A stretch of DNA of 64,000 nt from Rhyzopertha dominica (lineage: Eukaryota > Arthropoda > Insecta > Coleoptera > Bostrichidae), in NCBI GenBank assembly GCA_025024175.1, contig QCXZ01000137.1, positions 73,160,680-73,224,679 on the forward strand, given 5' to 3'. Both the position numbers and the translations under genes were made by a program. The notes beneath the pieces were generated by a model. The model did not search any database and was not told where the DNA came from. It was given only the letters and a program-made list of their open reading frames with translations. This document shows positions 38,700 through 50,100 of the stretch, in pieces (within the stretch, counting starts at the first letter, position 1; each line of letters starts with the position of its first letter).

Positions 38700-39319
38700 C
38701 CCATATACTCTTTTAGTAGCCATGTACACTTACTACGAGAGGAAACTGCTGAAACCGCTCATTGAGCACTGTTCTACATTGAATAATTGTTTTATACTCT
38801 ATGTCATAATAAAAAATTAACGCGTCATCGCGGTGATGTTTCCCTGGCTTATTATTAAAAATGACGAATTTAGAACACGTTCGCAGGTATCAAAAGATAA
38901 AAAAGTAGGTAATCTATCAAGTTTTCTAATATTTTATATAAATTGTGTAACATTGAGCAACCGCTAGCTTTACAAGTCAATATAAGTCATGTGAATAATG
39001 AATAGGCAACTAAAATATACATGCCAAAATGCCTCGTTCGTAGTGTTCAAATTTCTTAATTTTACCCTTTCCTTAGTAGCATCAATATAATTTAAAATAA
39101 GAAGTCAGTATTTAGCTTTGGTCTTTACGTTGTTAAGAATCTCGATACTAAATTTTATTTCAATCACTTGAAACTCTACTGAAAAAATAAAAAAATTCTT
39201 AGGGCGTAAGAAGCATTATTGTACTTATATACATAAAGGCCGGTTTCTTTTCTCTTTGTTAAAGTTGATGTTAGCTAAAATTAACCCCGTAACCATGACA
39301 ACAGCTTAAATTGGGGTTT
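38700..39319. other. No gene recognised
   Basis: About 38700-38830 may hold further decayed Penelope RT sequence (minus strand). The rest is AT-rich and unassigned. Confidence 0.4.
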
Positions 39320-40523
39320 AGCTGTGTGTACACCTAAAAATTGTCTTATATATAAAACTGTAAATACAGTAACATTTATAAGCAAGTGTATTTCATCCAG
39401 AACTCATATTTGACCCTTGTAAATGACCTTCTCTATTAAGTCGTTGTCAAGCTTAATCGATGCCATGTGCGTTTTGAAGCTGTAACTGCAACATTCTTGT
39501 TGTTACGAATCGTTGTCTTAGGGCGGATATAGCTTTAAAAGACTATCTTGGTGAGGATGAATCGTAACACGATTTCTGCTTAGGTCATCTCTTCTACCTT
39601 TTCCTATAAAGATTGTTCAACTAACTACTGTTATATGGAATCACATCAAAATCTATCTTATATTCGGTGATAACTCTAAATTTTGCACCAAATTTCTAAA
39701 TTCACATTACATTTTAATAATTAATACAAAAAAACAAAAAAAAATATCCATCCGAACTCACGTTTATGAAAGTCAATTTATTTAATATAAGTTTTAGGAA
39801 TCCAGTAAAAGCATTATCAGCACAAATTAAATCCCGGTGTTATTAAAAATGCAATTAAATATATTTCAGTTTATTTAAATGAAGCTTAATTTGTTTAAAA
39901 TATTAAGTAGTCGGTTAATTTTTGAGAGCAATGCACTGGCGATCTAAGAAGGTTGGCTTGACGCATAATGCTGAGGCATTTGTCATTCTGAGTTTTAATA
40001 ATGTTGATTATCCATCGAGTTTCTTTCCCTGGGGAGTAAAAATTACTACAATTGTATCTTTAGCACCTATACATATGAACTCCCAGCTTAAATTTCTAAA
40101 GCTTCTGGTGTGTGAATTTGAAACTGTACTAAAAGCGCATCGGTTAATGCATTAGTCTTTGATATGTGTTAATTCCTAATCAAAAATCGTGCTCCTATTA
40201 GTAGAGCTTTTAAGGTGAAATTTATGTTTCTTTGGTACTTTGTATGATATCATTATACATTATGTGGATCACGGATCTTTATTCTCCCAAATAAAATGTA
40301 TCAACTCATTCTTTGTTAAATGCGAGAGCGATGCAACTGAATGCGCCTCACCTAACTGAGTTCATCAATAATGGAATTAGTAATAAAGGGGCTTTGTATG
40401 ATCAGTGTACATAGAAAAAATATAAATAATTTGGGTCTTTATTTCACAGAAGATGTTTTAAGTCGCCTTGCAGAAAATCCACGAAGATTATTTGTGAAAT
40501 AAATACTTCATTAATTACTTAAG
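39320..40523. repeat. Second copy of the unclassified 22.7-23.9 kb repeat
   Basis: This copy is highly similar, in direct orientation, to about 22728-23857: blocks such as cgaatcgttgtcttagggcg, ggatcacggatctttattct and aaaatccacgaagattatt are shared. It carries an extra stretch of about 60 bases near 39858-39916 and small deletions. The GGGCGTACC/GGGATGCCC ends and the flanking duplication of the first copy are missing, so this copy is truncated at both sides. Confidence 0.9.
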
Positions 40524-42910
40524 TTATGTGAAAATGTTGGGAGAATTATAAATATCTGCATCCTTTCTAAATAACTATATTTTCCAACATATCAACATTT
40601 ATGCACTTTTAGCCCATATTTCAAAGGCGCTACTGTCTGCACTTTGTCCGTCTGGATGTCTGCCTCATAACTTAACTGCTTAACGGCTCAGGATCGTCGG
40701 ATATGTCCTGGCCTATCGATGATTAACATGTATTTATATTTTTGGTTTCTAAATATAAGAAATGAAATGAAATACATCTGGAAGATACAAGTAAAATGTG
40801 CTAAATTTTCATTGAAATAGTTTTTTAATCTTGTTTAATATTACCAGTTACATTTTTGTGCTCTGCATTTTATTTTTGTTTTCTTAAATGTCTGGGTTAT
40901 GTTAAATCTATACACATGTACCTGTTTTTATTAAAAAAAGTATATTTAGTTATTGTATAAAAGTTTTTTAAACTTTATTTGTCTGCTACATTATCTACAT
41001 TGATCCGATAATATAGGTATTTATGTACCATAATATGTATTGTTACGTGCTTTCAAATTAAACAACTGATGGGTCGGATTCACTTTGACATACGACTTAT
41101 GTCACTTAAGTCACTATTTCAGTACGAGCTCTTTAACCAGTCAATCAAGAGTGGTACTACCCACTAAGGTCGAAGATTCGTATGATGTTGGTAATAGTTT
41201 TTGTACTTGAGCATTTTAGCACGAAATCTTGGATTTTAACGGTACCTATCTATTTTATTTATTCATTTAAACATCTGTCCCAATAAAACACGGTTACTTT
41301 GAAGCAATCTCTATGATGTTAGTTGCTTAGTTTGTTTTACGTGTGAGGTACACACACCGAATCTTAATTTTGGATTGGTAGATTCATGAATTACACGATC
41401 TTTAAAATAGCCTCATTTCTTATGAGATAGGTAACTACAAATTATTTACATTTTCGCATCTAAACAACTATTCTTATCAAGGATTTTGTGCGATCGACAG
41501 CCACGTTTAAACGTTTCACGTCATAACTAGATTCAAGCTTAGGCCTTATTTACTGATAACTAATGTTGGTAGTTTTGTGCTCTACAAAAAATCGAGTGCA
41601 AATTCTATTCCGTCCGTTTTTCGCCGTACGAGAAGAGACAAGTCAAGTCATGTTTATCTTGAAACGTTAAGCAATGTTACGTTTATTTATTAAATAGCTG
41701 CTTAAACAATCGTCCAGATGCTTCTTTTTAAGGAAATGCTAGTCATACTATATAAGGAATTGCCTCGCTTNGTGAAGATAAGCTTGAATTCTTCGCAAAT
41801 TGTATTTTATGCAAAGCCAAGTAAAGCGCTGCACGCAGTCACTGCAGAAAATGGGACCGGTCTTGTGACGTCACATTCATCGCCTGCCGGCATGTAGTTA
41901 TGAACAGCCTAGGCTCAACATCCACTTGATGGTATGAATGTGCAAAGAATATGGTTGTATAAACAAAGAGGATCAATCGGCCACTGATGCTATTGATATT
42001 TTTTGAAAGGGTGGCACTGGGATGCAGATATGACTTTCAAACCAAGGTAAAATTTAGTCCCCCATTCAAGCTAGAATTGACCTATTTCAGGAATTTTTCC
42101 AAACTTTGACTAAATCGGATATTTTAGGGGATCCAGATTTTTGTTGGGATACCCTGTGTACTATATTAATCTTTTGACGCATCCAAATGGGAGGCTAGGC
42201 GCAATTCATATTGGAACAAGAAAAACAAAACCGTGTGCTCCACTTTACTGATACATGGCATACACGAACTGCATCAGTGTTTCTGTGCATAACCTGTTTG
42301 TGTTGGTTTGGGGTTGCCCGGATCCTAGAGAATGGCTGCATGTAAATTGTAGTGGTTGAGCAAAGTGGTCTCGCTCCGTTAGATGCCGTGTGCGGCGCAA
42401 GCATACCTTGACTTTTACCGTAAATTCATTCGGTTCGTCTATTGAATTCCCGAAGGTTTGAGCGGGAACTACGGCATAAGCAATTCAAATGTAATGGGCT
42501 AGCTCCCAACCTATCAATACAATACGAGCCACACGGAATTTATCCAGGGAGCTTTCGCCTACACGGTATTAAGCCTCTGGCGTATGCCATCCGTCGATAT
42601 GACTTCATTCTGAAGAATGACAGGGCGTGAAAGGGGTGAGAATGTTGGGTGCATCACCCGCGATAATTGAATGCCATAAGCGATCTAGTATTAAAACCGC
42701 GTGCGTAATAAGCGCTAGGAGTGGCGAATGGATTTTTGTTGCTTCAGCGTCACTGGGTTAATGGAAATGGCAAATTTAAACATCACGTTGGGTTTTAAGG
42801 TCCTGTAAAAACAGATAATATTTCTCTATACCGGCTATGCCATTATAAAAATAAGTCACCCAAGCTTTTGATATTTGGATAGAATTTATCAAAAAAATGC
42901 TCGAACGAAT
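40524..42910. other. No gene recognised; possible repeat end near 42.0-42.17 kb
   Basis: The text ending 'gggataccctgtgta' near 42165 resembles the acagggt-type end of insect repeats. A GC-richer patch at about 42180-42760 has 62-69 residue frames without motif. A 12-bp CRE-centred palindrome tgtgacgtcaca lies at 41864-41875. Confidence 0.45.
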
Positions 42911-42986
42911 ATGAAACCTATTGATTCTTCTAAAGAAAATAATTCTTAAAGTGAACTTCCACTTTATTTTTACAATTTTAAAGTGC

Positions 42987-43013
42987 TTTCGGCTACGTGT
43001 TAGCCATCGTCAG
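42987..43013 (-). ncRNA. Hammerhead-like motif in left palindrome arm
   Basis: On the minus strand: CTGACGA (CUGANGA), one U, stem GGCTA/TAGCC with loop acacg, and GAAA. Stem III is not obvious. It is identical in core to the motif of the right arm. Confidence 0.6.
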
Positions 43014-43677
43014 TACAAAAATTATTTATTAAAGGAAACTAACAGTTTGACAAAGTCAAAAATCAGAAACAAGCAAACTTGACTACAAACTGAAAAGCAA
43101 CCCACATGCCAGTAACTCAAACGAAACATTATTTTAGATCAAACAAAGAATTTAGAGTAGGACAATTGAAATTACAAAAATCATTTAGAATAGTAAAATT
43201 TTGTTCGTTAATAATTTTATAAATCTCTAAAATTTCCAAATAATTTAATTGATGATTTACTACACAAATGTAATGAATTTAGATTGTCTAGCGTGGCAGT
43301 GTGTTTATTTACTAATAAATGGTTGGCTTACGAAGAATTTGTTGTTACAATATCTGTATTTTTATACTTTTCAAATTGTTTCAAAACACACTGCCACGCT
43401 AGACAATCTAAATTCATTACATTTCTGTAGTAAATCATCTAATTAAATTATTTGGAAATTTTAGAGGTTTATAAAATTATTAACGAACAAAATTTTACTA
43501 TTCTAAATGATTTTTGTAATTTCAATTGTCCTATTCTAAATTCTTTGTTTGATCTAAAATAATGTTTCGTTTGAGTTACTGGCATGTGGGTTGCTTTTCA
43601 GTTTGTAGTCAAGTTTGCTTGTTTCTGATTTTTGACTTTGTCAAACTGTTAGTTTCCTTTCATAAATAATTTTTGTA

Positions 43678-43704
43678 CTGACGATGGCTAACACGTAGCC
43701 GAAA
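43678..43704 (+). ncRNA. Hammerhead-like motif in right palindrome arm
   Basis: CTGACGA (43678-43684), U, a 5-bp stem GGCTA/TAGCC with loop acacg, then GAAA (43701-43704), followed by gcgctttac and a self-complementary ttacaattgtaa. The conserved catalytic core is present except for the extra U before stem II. Stem III and the cleavage site cannot be placed with confidence. Confidence 0.6.
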
Positions 43705-44239
43705 GCGCTTTACAATTGTAAAAATAAAGTAGAAGTTCACTTTAAGAATTATTTTCTTTAAAAGAATTAATTAATAACTCCACTTAGAGCAGATCGATCA
43801 GTTTTCAATTTTTAATGAAACCTATTGGTCTCATTGAAAGTATAATTCACGTTTCTCTCAGTTCAATCCGTAAGATATGCTGGTTTGCGAAAATACAGGT
43901 TAATAGACTTTCACTTGGTTTTACCGGCTATTTTCGGTACCCTTGTTGAATCACATATAATACTAAATATTTTACGTTTCGTCCAAATAGATTTGGTCTG
44001 TCTCATAAATCAAAAGGTTTATACCTTTTCTCAATTTGTTTGTTAATATTTTGCATTAAATTTTTTTACATGCACTAATGTATGGTTATTTTTTCAATTA
44101 ATTCGGTTGTAAAATAAATTTAAAATCCTTATTGTGGGCTTGTCTCTAAACCTGGTTTTGTAGTCATTGTCTATTGCCATATAAAATGTCATTCATTTTA
44201 TTCCGCTGTTTTCAGTTTGTGAAGTTATTCCTGTTATTT

Positions 44240-44420
44240 TTGGTTGTGGTGCTGGTTCTAAGGTTCACACAATTATTTGTGTTTGTCTTTCCGTATGCGA
44301 ATCGTTTCTAGTACTAGTCTTTTTTTGTTTGAGCTATTATGAGGTAATTATCTCAGTGTTGTCAAAATGAAAGTGGTGTTGTCTATTTGATTGTTGTTTA
44401 ATTAGTATTTATTCTGTTTT
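44240..44420 (-). pseudogene. Penelope-like GIY-YIG endonuclease, C-terminal part
   Basis: The minus strand reads SNRQHHFHFDNTEIITS ('HHFDFDNTKIL' in the family) and, after a one-frame shift, SNKKRLVLETIRIRKDKHK, corresponding to the helix '--RLLLE-I-I-K' with the conserved Glu. The GIY and YIG motifs upstream were not found and are probably lost to the insertion. It belongs to the same relic as the RT pieces at 46.4-47.1 kb. Confidence 0.5.
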
Positions 44421-46160
44421 TGAGGTAAATTGTGAGACTGGTGTAGTTGATTGTTGCATTGGCTTTAAGTGTATTATAAATTTGTCTGTTTGTTGTTCGC
44501 AAGTTTGTATGAAATCTAGTTCTTTGTAATTTAGTTGAATTGAACTATACAAACACTTAATAAAGTTGTCTGACATACCTTTATTTGGATGCTGCTACCG
44601 AAACTTACACACGTGCCCAATGACCTATTTTACGCAACAATCAGCTTTCTAACTAGAATTTCATTAACTATTGTTAATTAATTAATTCATTTTCATTTAT
44701 TTATATCATTTATTAATTATTATTAATTATATGACATGAACCTGACCTGAACTGACTTAAATTAATTGTTGCGTTTTTAACCCAATCAACCAAAGAAATT
44801 CTTAAAATACAAGAAAGACTAACCCGAATTCCACGTTTATTATATCAACATCTTGTACTCTAAAATTCAAGAATTTACGAAGGAATCAATTACTTTATAT
44901 TGCAGGTTGAACCAAAAACCACATTTCTTCCAATCGCTATATAGGAATGTGGAAAGCAGATCACTAATTCTAAACTTTACTCAAATACACATTGTTCCAT
45001 GATTTTCTAAGCTTAGATGGGATTGGTCAAAACGACTCTCACTATCTAAGGGCAGCAGTTCATGTTTCCGCCGTTTACATATCAGTTATCAAAAATCTAA
45101 AAGATAACCAAAGCCAATCAAAGTATCATCTAAATAGCTTCTGATGACAGCCCTTGACTTACAAATTGTAGTTTTCTTACATGTTCAACTCTTTGGCAGG
45201 AAAAAATGCAACACCAAAACAACCAGCGGAAGTGAAGCCTGCATCTTCCTCCTAATTCATATGGGAAACTGAGTAACGGAACCAATAACCGATTGTACTA
45301 TAATCAACTATTGACAGATCGAAAATACCGAACCTCTAATAATAGGTTTATGGGCTAAGAAATTTGTAAGTTTACTTCGAAACGAAATGAACGGATTTCC
45401 AAAATTTAGCCTAAGTATGACTTGTGTCTGTTTGTCCGTTCAGTTCAGTACAAATTTTGCAATCGATTTTAGGCTAACTTCCTTATAAGCTTGAAACTTG
45501 AAACTTTAAACATAGCTTGAACCTGGATGACAATGCATTATTAATTCCCTTTTTGTCTTGTAAACATAACCTCAACGGCCATAACATCACCGAAGTTAAG
45601 CAACTTCGAGCGCGGTCAGCACTTGGATACGGTCTCTTGGCTGTTGACTTCATTTTTTTGTTTCAACAAAGCTTTGTTATTAATAAGCAAGTGTTACAAA
45701 CTTCAGATATGATTAGGTAAAAAGAAACTGAAATGAAGCAAACTTTTCCATATTGTCTGAAATCCCATAAAGATGTTTAAAATAGATTGCAAAATTTCAC
45801 ACACTCAAGACTAAAAACTAAAGGCAGGAAATGAATATCCAAATAAAAAATTGTTTTTAATCTACCAGATTTAGAACGCTCTGCGGGTTCCTAATAATAA
45901 CCCTGTACAGATTGTCCAGAAAATTTGAGTTTATGAATTTTTTAGTAGCTATAAAAATACTTGCAAGATTTAAAGCAAAAAAAAGTGGAGTCCACGCAAT
46001 AGATAACTGATGTATGAATATGAGCCCCGTATTTTTGTTTTTAATCTTACAGCATTTTCATAGCTATTAAAAAATTTATAACCACAGATTCTCTTGTCAA
46101 CTATATGGGATCAGGAGATATTATTTTATACTTTTAGTGCAATTTAAAAACGTGGTAAAT
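44421..46160. other. Unassigned DNA interrupting the Penelope relic
   Basis: No motif was recognised except the 5S pseudogene at 45572-45650 and a short transposon-style phrase (gtgtctgtttgtccgttcag) near 45424. The borders of the insertion cannot be placed exactly. Confidence 0.4.
45572..45650 (+). pseudogene. 5S rRNA pseudogene with internal deletions
   Basis: The sequence CAACGGCCATA matches the start of animal 5S rRNA, then jumps over about 28 bases to ATCACCGAAGTTAAGCAAC (box A region), followed by GAGCGCGGTCAGCACTTGGAT. About 25 bases of the box C region are then missing before GGCTGTTGAC, the 3' end. A T-run follows. Two deletions make it a pseudogene. It lies inside the DNA that interrupts the Penelope relic. 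Confidence 0.85.
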
Positions 46161-46438
46161 TAAAATAATTTTTTTTTGTATAGCTTCAGTATGTTTTGTA
46201 CTCTTTGTCTTTGTGTTGTTTGTCTTGTCTTGTTATATAGTATATCGGTTGCTATAGTCTTATTGCTTTTTTCATTATAAACTGTCAGATAGTGACAGAT
46301 TTAGATGTCCCATTTTCGCGCGCAAGGCCCGAGGATTGAAGAATACATTGGTATAAGGTAAAATGAATGGGGCTCTTGCTAATCTTGTCTGTGGTTTCTA
46401 TTCTATACTGGGGGTTTACGAGTTGTAATGTTCATGTG

Positions 46439-47092
46439 GCTATGTTGTTGAAAAAGTTCTTTTTGTGTGTTTGGATGGTTCGAATTATAATTATAATTAT
46501 AGGTTTACTATACCATTTTGCGAGGATTTTGTTATCGTATTTTATGATCGTCATGTCGAGGTAATTTAGTGTTTGTTGTTTTCTATTTCTGTTGCGAGAT
46601 TACGTTAATGAAAAATGGCGATTTTTGTTCAAAGTACGTATAATAAAAATAAGGTTATTTACAAAACGTCCGTAAAACAGTATAAAATCTATATTGTTCA
46701 TTCTTTTCCAAATATTACATGAGTAACTGTGCTTTAATACTTGATATTGAGTTGTTCATGTTTTTTTTGTATATAAAATTGATTTTGAAATTTGAATAAT
46801 TATTGAATAATATGGTATTAATTGGTTTTATAAATTCTGTTTTTGTCTGCATGGTTTGCTACTTTATTCCAGTTTTTTTAAGTACAAGTTTTACTATAGC
46901 TATATAAATAAATGTTTGTATTGGTATGTCATCTAGTTGTCATTTTACCTCTGAAGTCTCTTCATGTTATGCTATTTAGGATATTCTTTAGGTATTTTGC
47001 TAACTGGTATGTGCTTATTATTGGCCTCATAGGCATTTTGGGTTTATACAATTTTGACTGTCCATAAATTTTAGATGGGTGAACACCGTAGT
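46439..47092 (-). pseudogene. Penelope-like reverse transcriptase (broken)
   Basis: The minus-strand reading begins with GVHPSKIYGQSKLYKPKMPM and RPI (the 'YGLPKIHKP--PLRPIVS' motif that opens the Penelope RT), then STYQLAKYLKNIL. The middle of the domain, with the catalytic Asp residues, is unreadable. It resumes at 46575 with LNYLDMTIIKYDNKI and LAKWYSKP ('LNFLDLTI----N-----WY-KPT'). After WYSKP the usual SSGRYINF is replaced by a run of Ile encoded by an AATT-rich expansion (about 46480-46500), then HKKNFFNNIA. Many stops and shifts show that it is inactive. Confidence 0.8.
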
Positions 47093-47110
47093 CGTGAGCA
47101 TGCTCACTTT

Positions 47111-50100
47111 TTGTGTGGTGATGTATAGATTCTTTTTCCATCGCATATGTGGTTGTGTCTATAATGAGTAAAGTCGATTAACATCTCTTGGCGATAACTA
47201 TTTTCTGTTGTAATTTTGCGCACATTAACAAACGTTAATGAGAAAATTTTGGTGACTGATGAAAAGCGCCTTAATAAGTCTACCGTCTTCCTCTTGAATT
47301 ATACATTTCCAGCTAGCATGAATATTTTAGCACCGATAAAGTGAGAAAGCTATATTATACTACATACGTATGCATTTTGGTCTGAACTTCACTGTTTCAG
47401 ACGGTAGTTTTGAGAGTGAAAACATGTTCGCGAGCGGCACGTTTTACAACCAAAAGTTTTAAAGTTGATAGTCGAGAGCCATTTCAGGTTAAGCACTATT
47501 TGCAGCGTGATATAAAAGTTCTCGCAGCAGTTAAATCTAAATCTCCCCAGAACTCGTATTTTATTCGATCGTGACCCGATAAAGTGGGTTTAACTTATGC
47601 ATTTAACGCTTTCATAAAAAAAGTGTAAATTAATGACTTTGTTTCTTTTAGTGCAGCTTTATCTTAACTCCTCGGCTTAAGGTTCTATTACCCAGAATGA
47701 ATTCCTTCGTATTTTGTTTACAGAGTGGTATCGTTGAAACAGAGCAGAGCTCTAAATACTGAATAGAATGAATCAAAGCCACAAGCCATATATTAAAACA
47801 ATACAAATAAGCTGAGCAACGTTTTGGGGTTGGCGAGAACCGTAATAAGATTTGGAAAGTAAGCCTCAAATTTATGAATCGTTTATGCAAAAGCAGTGTG
47901 CCAGGCGTTCTATGTAAATAACGGTCTAGATAAGGAATATATTCAGGACCTTATACGTCACTGGCCCTTACCTCGCCATGAAAATAACTTAGGTATGTAA
48001 ATTTTAGAATAAAGGATCTCCGAGTTTATAACCCGACATCGAAGTCCAACTTTCAGCACAGTTCTAAGGAACTACGGCAATTTGTTTTCATATCAAGTAT
48101 GTGCAGATACCACCTGTCATGGCCTGTGATTGATGGGCTTATTTTATTAATTGTAAACAACGGGTCACCTTGCGATGAGTGGGTGGGAAAACTACAAAGG
48201 CAATATCTAGATGTTTTCAATTAGCAGATTTTGAGTGTGATGTCGTACCACACGTGGCCCACTCACTCACAATAAATATCAGCTGCATCGTATAAAACAG
48301 AAATGCAACTAGTGTTATAAATAAAATTGCGTATGGCCTCTTATTCACATACACATGATAAAAGATGTACAAGGATAAAGTGCCCGAATTAAATAAAAAT
48401 TAGTCTTATTCTTAAAACGGGTGGATCCAATGAATTAGTTGTTATTATTATTACCAATGCTTTCGTGCAGTTTTATCATTTTATTGGCCACTTGCAACAC
48501 ACAGCTTTTTAGGAAAAGATATGAAAATACTTTTTCGAAATTTGAAAGTGAAACAGAGGATGCAAAGTGTAGAAAAAGCAAAACTTAGAAGTCATCAAAA
48601 TTGCTGACCCATCTTTAAATGATGACAGCAACATACATTTTAAATACGACAGAAACCTTATTTTGGACAGTAGATGCAGTATATAACCTCAAGATATTAA
48701 AAAAAATACATTGGAAATTTGTAGACCAATATTTGCAAGAAATATGATTCTTTAAAATTAAACAAAGTAAACTATATTATATATTTTAAACATTTTTAAA
48801 CTGCTTTAAAATTGTTGTTTGTTTAAACACCGTTATAAACACACACAGTCGTCATACTTTTCGACTACAGTTAGTGGTTGGTATTTCAATACTGCTTTCA
48901 TATGGGTAATCAGTACTCTTTTGGGTAATTAAAACAAAAATTAAAATTAGAATTTCAGTGTTAAGAGCACAGCTTCACAGTGCTTACGGAAGGATAAAAT
49001 TACTTTTCGAGGCAGTATCCATTTTTAAATGATACTTATATTGACTTCGTGCGCGTCTTAAAAATTAATGAATTGTCGGAAGAAAAAAACAGAATTGTAT
49101 ACCCTTAGCGATGAGTCCCATATGTTAACAGCCCTTTGTAAACGCAGAATAAAAATTAAATTCACCCAAGTGTATAGAATATTACATAGAGTTTAGTTGC
49201 CAGTTGAAAAATAGGTTTCATAGAGGTTATCATACATTTTTTCTTTTGTAAACTTGAATCAATCTTTTGTACTCAGTGCCAAGGAAAATTTAATTATTAG
49301 ATTTCCACGTTTTATGGATTATGATGAGACTTTCTGATTTCTGAATATCTATAAACAAAAGGTGTATTGATTAAATCTGTGATTTCATTGAAGTAAGCTG
49401 AGGTTTTATTTTGGCACCACCGAACGAATATTTTCTTACTTAAGCAAAGTAAAAACAAAATAGAAATAGGTTATAACCTGCAACCTATAGGAAGTAGTCA
49501 TTTTACTTGTAATTTAATCTTTTGTTCCAAAAATGCACCTAATATATAAATATTGATAAATGCTTATTTCTTATGAAACTTTCCATTTGTATTACATTAA
49601 AATTTTATTCATGTTGTGTTCAGTTGTATATTTTCTTTTGCAAATTTTAAAGAAACTTATTTACTAAAAAGTAAGGTATAGCACTCAATTCTTATTTTTG
49701 CCTGAGGTGTACGATGACATTCTGTAGAATGTATAATTAATAGAAGATAAGAATAGCAAAAAAATTACATACAAGACAAAGTTTAAATAAATGTCGTAAA
49801 CAAAAATACTTAAAACATGCGATTTTAATCCGGTTGCAGGCTTTTCTGATGACTTGTTACATATAGAGAGTCTACATATTAAGAGTAAATTTTTGCTAGC
49901 ACCATTATTAATTGACTTGCAATTATAATACTTTTTATACTAAGCACTAGATCTTTAGTTATTTAAGAAGAGTTGTTGAAATCCTTACACTATCAGAGGT
50001 TTACCAAAATTTATGATGCACAAGTATTAATTTGTACCATTACCAGTTTAGAAAAACATCCTGCTTAAGCAAGGGAATGTTTATCATAAATTAGTTAGAA

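Larger units (their letters stand above)
42924..43814. mobile_element. Palindromic Penelope-like insertion: two outward-facing 3' ends
   Basis: Two arms of about 375 bp (42931-43306 and 43384-43760) are near-perfect reverse complements separated by 77 bp. Each arm, read outward, carries the end of a Penelope endonuclease reading frame (LNYLEILEVYKIINEQNFT, then NFNCPILNSLF and a stop), a 3' UTR and a hammerhead-like motif near its outer end. The whole unit is flanked by an exact 13-bp direct repeat ATGAAACCTATTG (42911-42923 and 43815-43827), a probable target-site duplication. Penelope-like elements are known to occur with repeats in direct or inverted arrangement. Here only the 3' ends remain, joined 5'-to-5'. 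The right side has 54 extra bases between arm and duplication. Confidence 0.85.
43974..47110 (-). mobile_element. Long Penelope-like element relic, interrupted
   Basis: Read on the minus strand, Penelope signatures appear in the right order over about 3.1 kb: N-terminal RT motif (46974-47092), end of the RT domain (46439-46575), part of the endonuclease (about 44240-44420) and a decayed hammerhead-like 3' motif (43974-44006: hairpin CCAAAT/ATTTGG then ACGAAACG). The distance between RT and endonuclease is too long for an intact element, and the stretch at about 44.6-46.1 kb contains unrelated DNA including a 5S rRNA pseudogene, so a secondary insertion is likely. The element ends only about 160 bases from the palindromic Penelope insertion. 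Confidence 0.75.

Noticed and set aside
42180..42640. GC-richer patch with 62 and 69 residue frames
   Set aside because: Translations on both strands match no family I recognise; kept only as unassigned sequence.
46367..46564. Hydrophobic 65-residue frame (+)
   Set aside because: It is the antisense of the Penelope RT relic on the minus strand.
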